Below the pieces are notes generated by a model. That model saw nothing but the letters and a program-made list of their open reading frames with translations, was not told the DNA's origin and ran no database searches. A stretch of DNA of 64,000 nucleotides from Eikenella corrodens (GTDB lineage: Bacteria > Pseudomonadota > Gammaproteobacteria > Burkholderiales > Neisseriaceae). The stretch spans positions 186,001 to 250,000 of the forward strand of contig NZ_LT906482.1 of NCBI RefSeq assembly GCF_900187105.1. Direction: 5' to 3'. Of this stretch, positions 43,101-51,114 are shown piece after piece (positions within the stretch are counted from its first letter, which is position 1; every line of letters starts with the position of its first letter). The translations under genes and the position numbers were made by a program.

Positions 43101-44962
43101 CCGTAATCGGCATCGGCGACATGGGCGGCGACGTATTCGGCAACGGCATGCTGCTGTCCGAGCATATCCTGCTCAAAGCCGCCTTCAACCACCGCCACAT
43201 CTTCATCGATCCGAACCCCAGTGCTGCCAAGAGCTTTGAAGAGCGCAAACGCCTGTTCCAAAGTGGCGGCGGTTGGGAAAAATACAGCCGTGCACAGATT
43301 TCGCAGGGCGGCGGCGTGTATGAACGCAGCGCCAAGTCCATCGAGATTACGCCCGAAGTGAAAGCCTGGCTCGATATCGAAGCCGACAGCCTCACCCCCA
43401 ACGAGCTCATCCGCGAGCTGCTCAAAGCCGATGTAGAACTGATCTACAACGGCGGTATCGGCACCTACATCAAAGCCGCTTCCGAAAGCCATGCCGACGT
43501 GCGCGACAAAGCCAACGACGAAGTGCGCGTGAACGGTGGCGAAATGCGTGCCAAAGTGTTGGGCGAAGGCGGCAACCTCGGCGCCACCCAGCTGGGCCGT
43601 ATCGAATACTGGCAAAACGGCGGCCGCTGCTGCACCGACGCCATCGATAATTCCGCCGGTGTAGACTGCTCCGACCACGAAGTAAACATCAAAATCCTGC
43701 TCGGCGAAGCCGTGCGCGCCGAACGCCTGACGCTGGAAGAGCGCGACGAATTGCTCCGTGATATGACCGGCGAAGTGGCGCAACTGGTGTTGCAAGACAA
43801 CTATCTGCAAACCCAAGCCCTCTCCGTTGCCCAGCTCAACCCGGCAGGCTACCTGAAAACCGCTGCCTCGCTCATCCGTTATCTGGAAGAAAACGCCAGC
43901 CTCGACCGCGCTGTGGAATTCCTGCCGGATGAAGCCGAAATCAACCGCCGCGACGAAGCTGGCAAAGGCCTGAGCAACCCGGAAATTGCAGTATTGCTGT
44001 CCTACAGCAAAATGCACTGCCAAGACAACCTCTTGGGCAGCGACCTTCCCGACGATCCCAACTTCCTGCCCGCGCTTATCCGCTATTTCCCTGCCCCGCT
44101 CCAGCAGCAATACGGCAGCGAAATGCAGCAGCACTATCTGCGGCGCGAAATCATCGCCAACCAGCTGGCTAACCGCGTCATCAACCGCATGGGTATGCAC
44201 TTCATCCAACGTTGCAGCGAAGAAAACCAAGCTTCCGTGGCCGATGTGGTGCGCGCCTACTGGGTGGCCGACATCCTGCTCGACGGCGAAGCCCGTTTCC
44301 AAGCCGTGCAGGCGCTCGACAACCGCCTGCCTGCCGAAGCACAAATGCGCCTGTGCGCCGACATTGCCGACCTTATCGGCCATGTAGCCGGCCAGCTGCT
44401 GCGCAGCAAACGCCCCTTCGACAACATCGGCAGCCTCATCAGCCACTATCGCGCTCCTACTACTGAGTTCATGCAGCAACTGCCGGAGCGCATTCAGGCC
44501 GAAGAGCACCCCAGTATCGCCGAACGCGAAACCTGGCTCAGCAGCTACGATGTGCTCAGCCAGCAGGATGTGGCCATGCTCGCGCGTCTGCCCTTTGCCG
44601 CCAATGTGTTGGCCGTGGTGGATTTGGCTGCCAAAATCGACAAGCCCATCGCCACCGTTGCCAAGGCCTACTTCATGCTCTCTGAAAAGCTGAACATGAG
44701 CTGGATTTACCGCGCCATCGCCAAGCTGCCGAGCGACAACCAATGGCAGTCGCAAGCCGGTTTGGCCATGTATGAAGACGCCACCAACATCCATTTGGCG
44801 TTCACGCGCGACTTCCTGCAGGCCGGTAGCAACAGCCGTGCCGCTGCCAAAATTGCTGCAGCCCGCAGCCAGATTGCCGACATGCAGCACTACGAACCGG
44901 CCGACTTGTCTATGCTCTCCGCGCTGGTACGCAATCTGTCCAAAATCGTGGCAGCAGACTGA
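40187..44962 (+). CDS. gdhB: NAD-specific glutamate dehydrogenase, large type
   Basis: Very large NAD-dependent glutamate dehydrogenase (PF05088 family) that feeds glutamate carbon into the TCA cycle. It has 1591 residues from ATG 40187 (GAGGAG upstream). A longer frame to 39968 lacks similarity and is rejected. The N-terminal regulatory half runs from about 1 to 700. The catalytic region has [44 protein letters not shown] near 800-845 and the [13 protein letters not shown] nucleotide-binding segment near 980-992. [12 protein letters not shown] and [19 protein letters not shown] follow. Three DUS copies are translated as AGYLKT or EGYLKE. The four following genes are tightly packed, so gdhB may head an operon with tsaB. 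Confidence 0.93.
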   Translation: [1591 protein letters not shown]

Positions 44963-44973
44963 AGCTACATAGC

Positions 44974-45675
44974 ATGAGCCACACCATTTTTGCCGAACAG
45001 CCGCTGCTCGCCATCGACACCTCCACCCAGTGGTTGTCGTTGGCGCTGCGGCACAACGGCCATACCAATCTATTCCATCAGGAGACCGGCAACCGGCAGT
45101 CTGAACTCATCCTGCCGCAGATTGCCACCCTGCTAGACGAAGCCGGCCTGACTGTGCGCGAACTGGCCGCCATCACCTATGCCCAAGGCCCGGGCGCATT
45201 TACCGGCCTGCGCATCGGCGCCGGTGTGGCACAAGGCTTGGCTGCGCCGTTTGGCATTCCGCTCATTCCCGTGCCCTGCCTCGATGCAGTCGCTTCACTC
45301 TGTCCAGACCAAACTGCCGTGCTGGCTGCCACCGACGCGCGCATGGGCGAAGTGTTCTATGCCTGGTTCAACACCCAAACCCAACAACGCCTGAGCGACT
45401 ACCAAGTGGGCAAAGCCGATGAAATCAGGCTACCTGAAAACCTTTCAGGTAGCCTCAACCCTAGCAGCATCAGCGGCATCGGCAACGCTTTCGCCCTACT
45501 CGAGCCCCCGACCTTCCCCGGCCGATCCGACATGCCCACCGCCGAGCACTACTTGGCGCTGGCCGCCTCCGGCCACTACCCCGCCGTTTCCGCTGCCGAG
45601 GCCGAACTGCTCTACGTACGCAACAAAGTCGCCCTCACCGCAGCCGAACAGGCCGCGCGCAAAGGAGCGGCATGA
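44974..45675 (+). CDS. tsaB: tRNA t6A-modification protein TsaB
   Basis: Dimerisation partner of TsaD in synthesis of t6A37 in ANN-decoding tRNAs. It has 233 residues, ASKHA fold. The N-terminal LLAIDTSTQWLSLALRHNG and ITYAQGPGAFTGLRIGAGVAQGLAAPFGIPLI (about 67-98) are the family signature. A complete inverted DUS pair (45427-45455, translated IRLPENLSGSLN) interrupts the second lobe, adding a surface loop. Starts 11 bases after gdhB; the last codons overlap rimI by ATGA. Confidence 0.93.
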   Translation: MSHTIFAEQPLLAIDTSTQWLSLALRHNGHTNLFHQETGNRQSELILPQIATLLDEAGLTVRELAAITYAQGPGAFTGLRIGAGVAQGLAAPFGIPLIPVPCLDAVASLCPDQTAVLAATDARMGEVFYAWFNTQTQQRLSDYQVGKADEIRLPENLSGSLNPSSISGIGNAFALLEPPTFPGRSDMPTAEHYLALAASGHYPAVSAAEAELLYVRNKVALTAAEQAARKGAA

Positions 45676-46115
45676 TCGTCCGCCTTGCCCGCCCAGGCGA
45701 CAGCGCTGCCCTGGCCGCGCTCGATGCGCAATGCAATCCCTCCCCTTGGTCGGAAAAGCAATTCGCCGCCTGCATCGGCCATGCCAACGAAACCGTGCTG
45801 CTGGCCGAACAAGGCCGCGAGCTGGCCGGGCTCATCGTGTGGCAAACCATCCTCGACGAAGCTGAGCTGCACCTCATCGACACCGCCCCTGCCTACCGCC
45901 GCCAAGGCGTGGCCAGCCTGCTGCTTGATCACCTATTCAAACAGGCCGATGCCAAAAAAATCCGCCGCATCTTCCTCGAAGTGCGCCACAGCAACCGCGC
46001 TGCCATTGCCCTGTATCAACAACACGGCTTCATCTCCTGCGGCAGCCGCCCCGGCTACTACCCCTGCCCGGACGGCAGCCGCGAAGACGCCCTGCTGATG
46101 GAGAAACCATGCTGA
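45672..46115 (+). CDS. rimI: ribosomal-protein S18-alanine acetyltransferase
   Basis: GNAT-family N-acetyltransferase that modifies the N-terminus of ribosomal protein S18. It has 147 residues. The acetyl-CoA-binding loop is RRQGVASLLLDHLF near 76-89, preceded by LIDTAPAYR; LEVRHSNRAAIALYQQHGF is the typical C-terminal part of RimI. It overlaps tsaB by four bases (ATGA) and has AAAGGAG inside tsaB, so translation is coupled. tsaB-rimI adjacency is conserved in many proteobacteria. Confidence 0.93.
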   Translation: MIVRLARPGDSAALAALDAQCNPSPWSEKQFAACIGHANETVLLAEQGRELAGLIVWQTILDEAELHLIDTAPAYRRQGVASLLLDHLFKQADAKKIRRIFLEVRHSNRAAIALYQQHGFISCGSRPGYYPCPDGSREDALLMEKPC

Positions 46116-47089
46116 GCAGCCGCTACCCCCGCCTGCACGAAGCCCTCGGCCTCGGCCCCATGTGGCTCAAACGCAGCGCCCGCATTGCCGAAAACACCCG
46201 CCCCGAATCGCAAAGGCTACCTGAAAACAGACAAAGCGAACCCCGCCCAAGCGGGCACAACGCGCTTCAACCCAACCCGCCCCACTCCATCACCCCCGCA
46301 GCCCAACCTAGGCTACCTGAAAGTGAACGAGGTGAACTTCGCCAAATCGAGGCCGGCGGACTTCAGCAACATCCAAACCACAGCCTTGCGCCAAACCAAC
46401 CGGCCGCCCGCACCACGCCACCCCCGCAAGGCCACCGTGCCGATGTGCTGGCCGCCATCGCCACTCCTCAACCTTTCCTGCCTGCTCCCGCGCCAGCCGA
46501 AAGCGAAAGCGACCCACTCGCCGTCGTACAATGGCTGTGGGCGGTATTGCCCCACACCGCCTTCGCCAGCCCCGAGGAATTGCAACGGCAAGCCGCCGCC
46601 TGTGCTACCTGCTCCCTACACAGCCAGCGCAAACAAGCCCTCAGCGGCTATGGCGCCATGCCCGCCCGCCTCATGGTGATCAGCCTCAACCCCGCCCCCA
46701 GCGACGACGAAACCGGCCGGCTCATCAGCGACCGACACGGCCGGCTGCTTGACAATATGCTCGCTGCTATCGGCTTGGCGCCCGAACAAGTTTTTCGCAC
46801 CGCCTGGCTGCGCTGCACACCGCGCATCGCCCTCAAAACCACCCCAGAAGAACAAGTGCGCTGCGCCGCCTTTATCCGCCAAGAATTCGCCTGGGTACAG
46901 CCGCAAGCCGTCCTCCTGCTCGGCAACAGCTTCTACGACCCCGCCCGCCGCTGGCTGCTCGAACAACTCATCGGCCACACCCCCGCTTTCACCGTCCCCC
47001 ACCCTGCCATCCTCCTGCGCCAGCCCGAGCTCAAAGCCCAAGCCTGGCACAGCCTTAAACAGCTCAAAGCCGCCTTGGCCAAAGCCTAA
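46109..47089 (+). CDS. uracil-DNA glycosylase-like protein with DUS linker
   Basis: 326 residues. The C-terminal half is a family-4-like UDG fold: CATCSLHSQRK (near 167), the motif-A-like VISLNPAPSDDETGR (near 188-202), the central WLRCTPRIALKTTPEEQVRCAAFIRQEF and the end LLLGNSFYDPARRWLLEQL. Four cysteines at the first two and the last two positions fit a 4Fe-4S cluster. Motif A departs from the canonical GEAPG. The motif-B histidine is seen in VPHPAILLRQP. The N-terminal 150 residues are low complexity, with two translated DUS copies (RLPENRQ, RLPESER) in a linker. It overlaps rimI by seven bases. Confidence 0.8.
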   Translation: MLSSRYPRLHEALGLGPMWLKRSARIAENTRPESQRLPENRQSEPRPSGHNALQPNPPHSITPAAQPRLPESERGELRQIEAGGLQQHPNHSLAPNQPAARTTPPPQGHRADVLAAIATPQPFLPAPAPAESESDPLAVVQWLWAVLPHTAFASPEELQRQAAACATCSLHSQRKQALSGYGAMPARLMVISLNPAPSDDETGRLISDRHGRLLDNMLAAIGLAPEQVFRTAWLRCTPRIALKTTPEEQVRCAAFIRQEFAWVQPQAVLLLGNSFYDPARRWLLEQLIGHTPAFTVPHPAILLRQPELKAQAWHSLKQLKAALAKA

Positions 47090-47106
47090 GCAAGCAAGCC
47101 GCACAA

Positions 47107-47148
47107 TATTTTTCAGGTAGCCTTTCCCAGCAGGCTACCTGAAATTTT
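47107..47148 (+). terminator. inverted DUS pair after the UDG-like gene
   Basis: T-run, reverse DUS, eight-base spacer, forward DUS and a second T-run, so it works in either direction. Confidence 0.88.
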
Positions 47149-47315
47149 TTCAATTCAACCCAAACAAACCCAGCCGCACTCGCCAATGTTATACCCTACC
47201 CCGTTACGTTATACTGAATTATAAATTCATATAAATCAATAAATTACTTGCAACCGACATCTGTTTCCGCTATCATTACCCCATCTATAAACACACCCTT
47301 ATGAAAGGAAACAAA

Positions 47316-47654
47316 ATGAGCAACTGCCATACCCATGCCAACCACCAACACGTTCACGGCGAAGGCTGCGGCCACACCGCAATCAAACACGGTGACCACA
47401 TTGACTACATCCATGACGGCCACCTGCACCACGAACACAACGGCCACTACGACGAGCACAGCCTCGATGTAAACGCCACCAACCCCGACGGCTGCCACCC
47501 CGTGCAAACTTGTGCCGGTCATGTTCACGGCGAAGGCTGCGGCCACGAAGCCGTACCGCACGGCGATCACATCGACTACATCGTAAACGGCCGTCTGCAC
47601 CACCAACACGGCGACCACTGCGACGACCACGGCCCGGTGGAAATTGTTAAGTAA
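47316..47654 (+). CDS. histidine-rich metal-binding protein with two repeats
   Basis: 112 residues, about a quarter of them His. Two tandem repeats of about 40 residues, each reading HVHGEGCGH, then HGDHIDYI, then LHHxHxxHxDxH, are joined by NPDGCHPVQTCAG. Each repeat pairs Cys with many His, suggesting transition-metal (zinc or nickel) binding. No signal peptide, so probably cytosolic metal storage or chaperone. ATG 47316 is preceded by AAAGGA; an earlier ATG at 47301 adds MKGNK and is rejected. The promoter side has AT-rich GTTATACTGAATTATA (47208-47223) that could be a Zur-type site, but symmetry is poor. An IS sits 14 bases after the stop. Confidence 0.85.
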   Translation: MSNCHTHANHQHVHGEGCGHTAIKHGDHIDYIHDGHLHHEHNGHYDEHSLDVNATNPDGCHPVQTCAGHVHGEGCGHEAVPHGDHIDYIVNGRLHHQHGDHCDDHGPVEIVK

Positions 47655-47668
47655 GCGGAATAATATTT

Positions 47669-48386
47669 GGGGCTGTCCTAGATAACTAGGTTAGACTATC
47701 TTTTACCATTTGTTTTAACATGGCAATTTGAGATTTCATTTCATTGTTGTTAAATCGCCATTCGCACTCTTTCAAATACAGTTCGAAATGCTTTTTCGGA
47801 ATGCCGTTGAATTTACGCAAATGGCGTTTGGCCTGACTCCAGAAGTTCTCAATCCCGTTAATGTGGTTTTGCCTGTCTGCAAAACAGGTGCGGTGATTGA
47901 TGCGCAAGTGGTTAAACTCGCTAACATCCAATACATTGTAGGCACTGTGGCAATCAGTATAGACCACACTGTCCGGCCTTACCTTCTCCCGGATAATCGG
48001 CAGCAGGGTAGCCGACTGAGTATTGGCCACGGTAACGGTGTAAACCTTACCGTTACGCTTCAACAGTCCGAATACCACCACTTTTCCGGCTGCTCCGCGA
48101 CCGCGTTTGCCTTTGCGGCAGCCGCCAAAATAGCTTTCATCTGCTTCTACTTCGCCATCAAACATTTCCAAGTGTTCGCAACGATTAAAGATAAGCAAGC
48201 GTAAACGGTGAAAGTAGTAGGCAGCGGTGTTTTTATTGACTCCGGCCAATTCGGCGGCAGTACGGGCGGTTGCTCCTGCAACGAACAATTCGATCAGTTT
48301 GTTTTGAACGGGCTGGCTGAGGCGACTTTTTCTCATAGGAATATTTTAATCAATTTTGAATATTCCTGGTTATCTAGGACAGCCCC
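47669..48386 (-). mobile_element. IS1595-family insertion sequence
   Basis: 718 bp with terminal inverted repeats GGGGCTGTCCTAGATAAC at the left and GTTATCTAGGACAGCCCC at the right, perfect over 18 bases. Encodes one transposase on the minus strand. The flanks TAATATTT and TTATTTTT agree in six of eight positions, so a target duplication is uncertain. It is distinct in sequence from the IS1016-type copy at 11835. Confidence 0.88.
47686..48336 (-). CDS. IS1595-family transposase
   Basis: 216 residues, apparently intact. N-terminal helix-turn-helix (QNKLIELFVAGATARTAAELAGVNKNTAAYYFHRL) followed by the ISXO2-like DDE domain: GEVEADESYFGGCRKGKRGRGAAGK (first Asp-Glu), VYTDCHSAYNVLD (second Asp) and NHINGIENFWSQAKRHLRKFNG with the Glu. 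The C-terminus ends with LYLKECEWRFNNN. Because all catalytic residues are present, the element could be mobile. Confidence 0.9.
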   Translation of the reverse strand: MRKSRLSQPVQNKLIELFVAGATARTAAELAGVNKNTAAYYFHRLRLLIFNRCEHLEMFDGEVEADESYFGGCRKGKRGRGAAGKVVVFGLLKRNGKVYTVTVANTQSATLLPIIREKVRPDSVVYTDCHSAYNVLDVSEFNHLRINHRTCFADRQNHINGIENFWSQAKRHLRKFNGIPKKHFELYLKECEWRFNNNEMKSQIAMLKQMVKDSLT

Positions 48387-48394
48387 TTATTTTT

Positions 48395-48433
48395 TCAGGT
48401 AGCCTTCCCACCACAGAAGGCTACCTGAAAATT
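48395..48433. terminator. inverted DUS pair next to the IS
   Basis: T-run, reverse DUS, TCCCACCACAGA spacer, forward DUS and T-run. It probably terminated the histidine-rich gene before the IS landed between them. Confidence 0.8.
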
Positions 48434-48440
48434 TTTCCAA

Positions 48441-49270
48441 CATAGCAAACACCAAACCATCATACAACAAACCTACCGCCCCCTCACCTTCTTCTCCCTT
48501 TCCCTGCTCATTCCCTGGCTGTTGTGGTTCACCGCCGCCTATATCAGCCATCATCAGCCTTCAAAAACTATGCTATACATACAAACCGGTTTAAGCATAA
48601 TCGGGCTGGTATCGCCAATGTTGCTGGCGCTATGGCTGCTGCGAAGCAATCCCGGCTTGCGTTCCAATGCTGCCAACCGGCTGCTGAAGCTGGGCGGTTT
48701 TCCCAAACGCTATCTGCTGTGCACCCTTCTGCTCCTACCATTTACCTTGATATTGGCACAATTTATCTCCCTGCTGTTTGGCACAGCATGGCGTAATTCC
48801 ACATCTCCGGCAACCCCTCATTTAGCTCAGCTATGGTCTCGCCGTGGTTCCTCCTCATTTCTGCAGCCATCATTGAAGAACTGGCCTGGCACAGCTATGG
48901 CACCGATGCATTATTGAGCTGATTCAGTATGTTCACCGCCTCCATGATCTTTACCGTATATTGGGCGCTGTGGCATCTGCCACTGGCCTTTATTCAGGGC
49001 TACTACCACAGCCAAGTAGTAGCTGAAGGCGCACTATATACCGCTAATTTTGTGTTCAGCATGATTGTATTCGTGTTGCTTTCCAACTGGCTGTATTTGA
49101 AAAGCGGCCGCAGTATCCTGATTGCCGTGTTGTTCCACCTATCTGCCAACCTCGGCAACGAAATTTTCGCCACCCATCCCGATAGCAAAATCATCCAAAC
49201 CGGCCTTCTGCTCATATTCATTTTCTGGATCATTATCAAAGACAAAGCCTTATTTTTTAGCAAACCTTAA
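48441..49270 (+). pseudogene. decayed CPBP-family intramembrane protease gene
   Basis: Two adjacent open segments (48522-48917 and 48929-49270) read as one CPBP glutamic protease. The core Glu-Glu motif survives in IIEELAWHSYG, with FTVYWALWHLPLAF and FHLSANLGNEIF after it. Three lesions are visible: no ATG in the upstream frame near 48441, a one-base frame change near 48790, and in-frame TAA (48794) and TGA (48920). Membrane helices remain recognisable (LIPWLLWFTAAYIS, LLALWLLRSN, IFTVYWALWHLPLAFIQ). CPBP proteins often serve prenyl-protein processing or bacteriocin self-immunity; the original role is unknown. Confidence 0.8.
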
Positions 49271-49297
49271 ACTTAAACCATGCCCAATAGCCAAAAT

Positions 49298-49337
49298 AAT
49301 TTTCAGGTAGCCTGCTGCATAAGAGGCTACCTGAAAG
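49298..49337. terminator. inverted DUS pair
   Basis: Reverse and forward DUS separated by TGCTGCATAAG, between the pseudogene and aroB. Its forward DUS is the end of the degenerate repeat 49324-49367. Confidence 0.8.
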
Positions 49338-49367
49338 TAAGATTTCCACAAAAAGGCGAGTTTCTGC
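49324..49367 (-). repeat. DUS-anchored degenerate repeat
   Basis: Minus strand: GCAGAAACTCG at the left and CTTACTTTCAGGTAGCCT at the right, 44 bases, related to the copies at 32028 and 39759. Confidence 0.55.
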
Positions 49368-49454
49368 AAAACTAAGATTTTTATTCCCAATATGGCATCG
49401 ACCTGTATTGCTGTATCAACTTGATCAATTAGCCAACCAGCTTGCAACGGGCAA

Positions 49455-50531
49455 TCAGATGCTTTGTAGCAAGGCTGCCATGTCTTCACGGCTGAAGCCA
49501 GCTTCCACTGCGGCTAGGCCAAGCTGTTTAAGAATAACAAGATGGATTTGGCCGGCTTGATTTTTTTTGTCGTGCTGCATGTGGGCAAGCCAGGTATCGA
49601 CCGCAAACTCTGGCGGTGCAACGGGCAATCGTGCGGCTTGCAGCAGGCGGATGATGCGTTCGGTGTCGGCGGTTTTCAGGTAGCCTTTGCGCTCGGACAG
49701 GCGGGCGGCGAGCACCATACCGGCGGCTACAGCTTCACCGTGCAGCCAGTTGCCGTAGCCCATTTGGGTTTCGATGGCATGGCCGAAGGTGTGGCCGAGG
49801 TTAAGGAGGGCGCGGATGCCCTGTTCTTTTTCGTCCTGCTCAACGATGTGTGCCTTCATTTGGCAGCAGTGGCGGATAGTATCGGCGAGAGCGGTTTGCT
49901 CTTGCTGCATAATGCTGGACATGGTTTGTTCGAGCCTAGCGAGAAAATCAATGTCGCCGAGCAAGGCGTATTTGATGACTTCGGCAAGCCCCGCGGAAAA
50001 TTCACGCGGAGGAAGGGTTTGCAGAGTGGCAGTATCGGCAATGACGACTTGGGGCTGGTAAAACGCGCCGATCATGTTTTTGCCGAGTGGATGGTTGATA
50101 CCGGTTTTTCCCCCCACGGATGAATCGACTTGGCTGAGCAGGGTGGTGGGAATTTGAATGAAGGGGATGCCACGCTGATAGGTGGCGGCAGCAAAGCCGG
50201 CAAGATCGCCGATTACGCCACCGCCGAGAGCAAGGATGGTGGTGCGTCGATCGGCATGATGCTGCAACAGGCCAGTGTAGATTTGCTGGAGAGATTCATT
50301 ATTTTTGTATTGTTCGCCGTCGGGCAGGATGATGTCGCAAACGCTAATGCCGAGTTGTTGGCAGGCTACTTGAACGGGATTAAGGTAAAGCGGGGCAACA
50401 GTTTGATTACTGATGATAACGGCTTTACCACTGATATGCGGGCGGATATGTTCGGCTAAATTATCGAGCAAGCGAGAGCCAATGTAGATAGGATAGCTGT
50501 GGCCGGGGGTATGGACGTGCAGGGTTTGCAT
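49455..50531 (-). CDS. aroB: 3-dehydroquinate synthase
   Basis: Second shikimate-pathway enzyme, NAD- and divalent-metal-dependent. It has 358 residues. Signatures are [47 protein letters not shown] near 98-146, [13 protein letters not shown], and the metal ligands in [38 protein letters not shown] near 245-282. A DUS is translated as KGYLKTA in the C-terminal domain. Its ATG overlaps the aroK stop (TAATG), so it is translationally coupled to aroK. Confidence 0.97.
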   Translation of the reverse strand: MQTLHVHTPGHSYPIYIGSRLLDNLAEHIRPHISGKAVIISNQTVAPLYLNPVQVACQQLGISVCDIILPDGEQYKNNESLQQIYTGLLQHHADRRTTILALGGGVIGDLAGFAAATYQRGIPFIQIPTTLLSQVDSSVGGKTGINHPLGKNMIGAFYQPQVVIADTATLQTLPPREFSAGLAEVIKYALLGDIDFLARLEQTMSSIMQQEQTALADTIRHCCQMKAHIVEQDEKEQGIRALLNLGHTFGHAIETQMGYGNWLHGEAVAAGMVLAARLSERKGYLKTADTERIIRLLQAARLPVAPPEFAVDTWLAHMQHDKKNQAGQIHLVILKQLGLAAVEAGFSREDMAALLQSI

Positions 50532-51067
50532 TATCGGTTTTCTTGGCTATGTTGATGTTGTTGAATCAGCTGCAATAGCTGCTTGGTAATTTGTGGGCAG
50601 GAGTGCTGCGGCGGAATATTAAACACGAGATGGGCTGTTTCGCGGTAAAGCGGATCGCGCTGTTGGTAGAGTGTTTGCAGCTTATCGAGTGGATTAGCTA
50701 CCTGAAGCAAAGGACGGTTCTTATCATATTGGATGCGCCGGTATAGGATTTCAGGGGTTGCATGCAGATAGATCACCGTGCCTCGGGTATGCAAACAATG
50801 GCAATTATCGGGAGACAAGACAGCTCCTCCACCGGTAGCGAGGATAATGGGATGTCGACGGGTCAGTTCGTCAATAATGGCAGCTTCGCGCTTGCGAAAA
50901 CCACCCTCCCCTTCCAGCTCGAAAATAGTGGCGATAGAAACGCCGGTGCGTTGGCAAATCAGTTGGTCGCTATCAATAAAATCGCGTTGTAACAACGCTG
51001 CCAACTGCTTGCCATGAGTGGTTTTGCCCGCACCCATCAATCCGATAAAAAAAATATTGCCTGCCAT
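50531..51067 (-). CDS. aroK: shikimate kinase
   Basis: Phosphorylates shikimate. It is placed here from ATG 51067, giving 178 residues ([26 protein letters not shown]). In-frame ATGs at 51076 and 51085 are alternatives; a TTG at 51106 is least likely. Walker A is GLMGAGKTT at about 9-17; the shikimate-binding DSD is in [13 protein letters not shown] and [14 protein letters not shown]; the RPLL-type lid and the [14 protein letters not shown] adenine motif follow. No good ribosome binding site is seen, and all candidate ATGs fall in a strong hairpin (see the attenuator). Part of a pilMNOPQ-aroK-aroB order typical of proteobacteria. Confidence 0.92.
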   Translation of the reverse strand: MAGNIFFIGLMGAGKTTHGKQLAALLQRDFIDSDQLICQRTGVSIATIFELEGEGGFRKREAAIIDELTRRHPIILATGGGAVLSPDNCHCLHTRGTVIYLHATPEILYRRIQYDKNRPLLQVANPLDKLQTLYQQRDPLYRETAHLVFNIPPQHSCPQITKQLLQLIQQHQHSQENR

Positions 51068-51084
51068 GGTATCCATGGCAGGCA
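51047..51084 (-). terminator. terminator-like hairpin covering the aroK start
   Basis: A perfect 12-bp inverted repeat, TGCCTGCCATGG and CCATGGCAGGCA, with a 3-base loop (minus strand 51084-51058). It is followed within a few bases by an uninterrupted run of eight T (51054-51047). The structure starts 31 bases after the pilQ stop and contains the likely aroK start codons. It has the form of an intrinsic terminator, and its T-run is at the same time the codons for the first residues of AroK (N-I-F-F-I). Confidence 0.75.
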
Positions 51085-51114
51085 TTGTAACCGAATCAAT
51101 CGGCAAAGTGTGGC

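Noticed and set aside
42371-44890. Very long (839-codon) frame opposite gdhB
   Set aside because: Shadow of the codon bias of gdhB on the minus strand; His/Phe/Gly-rich and without known motifs.
51068-51106. TTG start for aroK at 51106
   Set aside because: No ribosome binding site and non-conserved residues; ATGs at 51085, 51076 and 51067 are better, with 51067 fitting family length.
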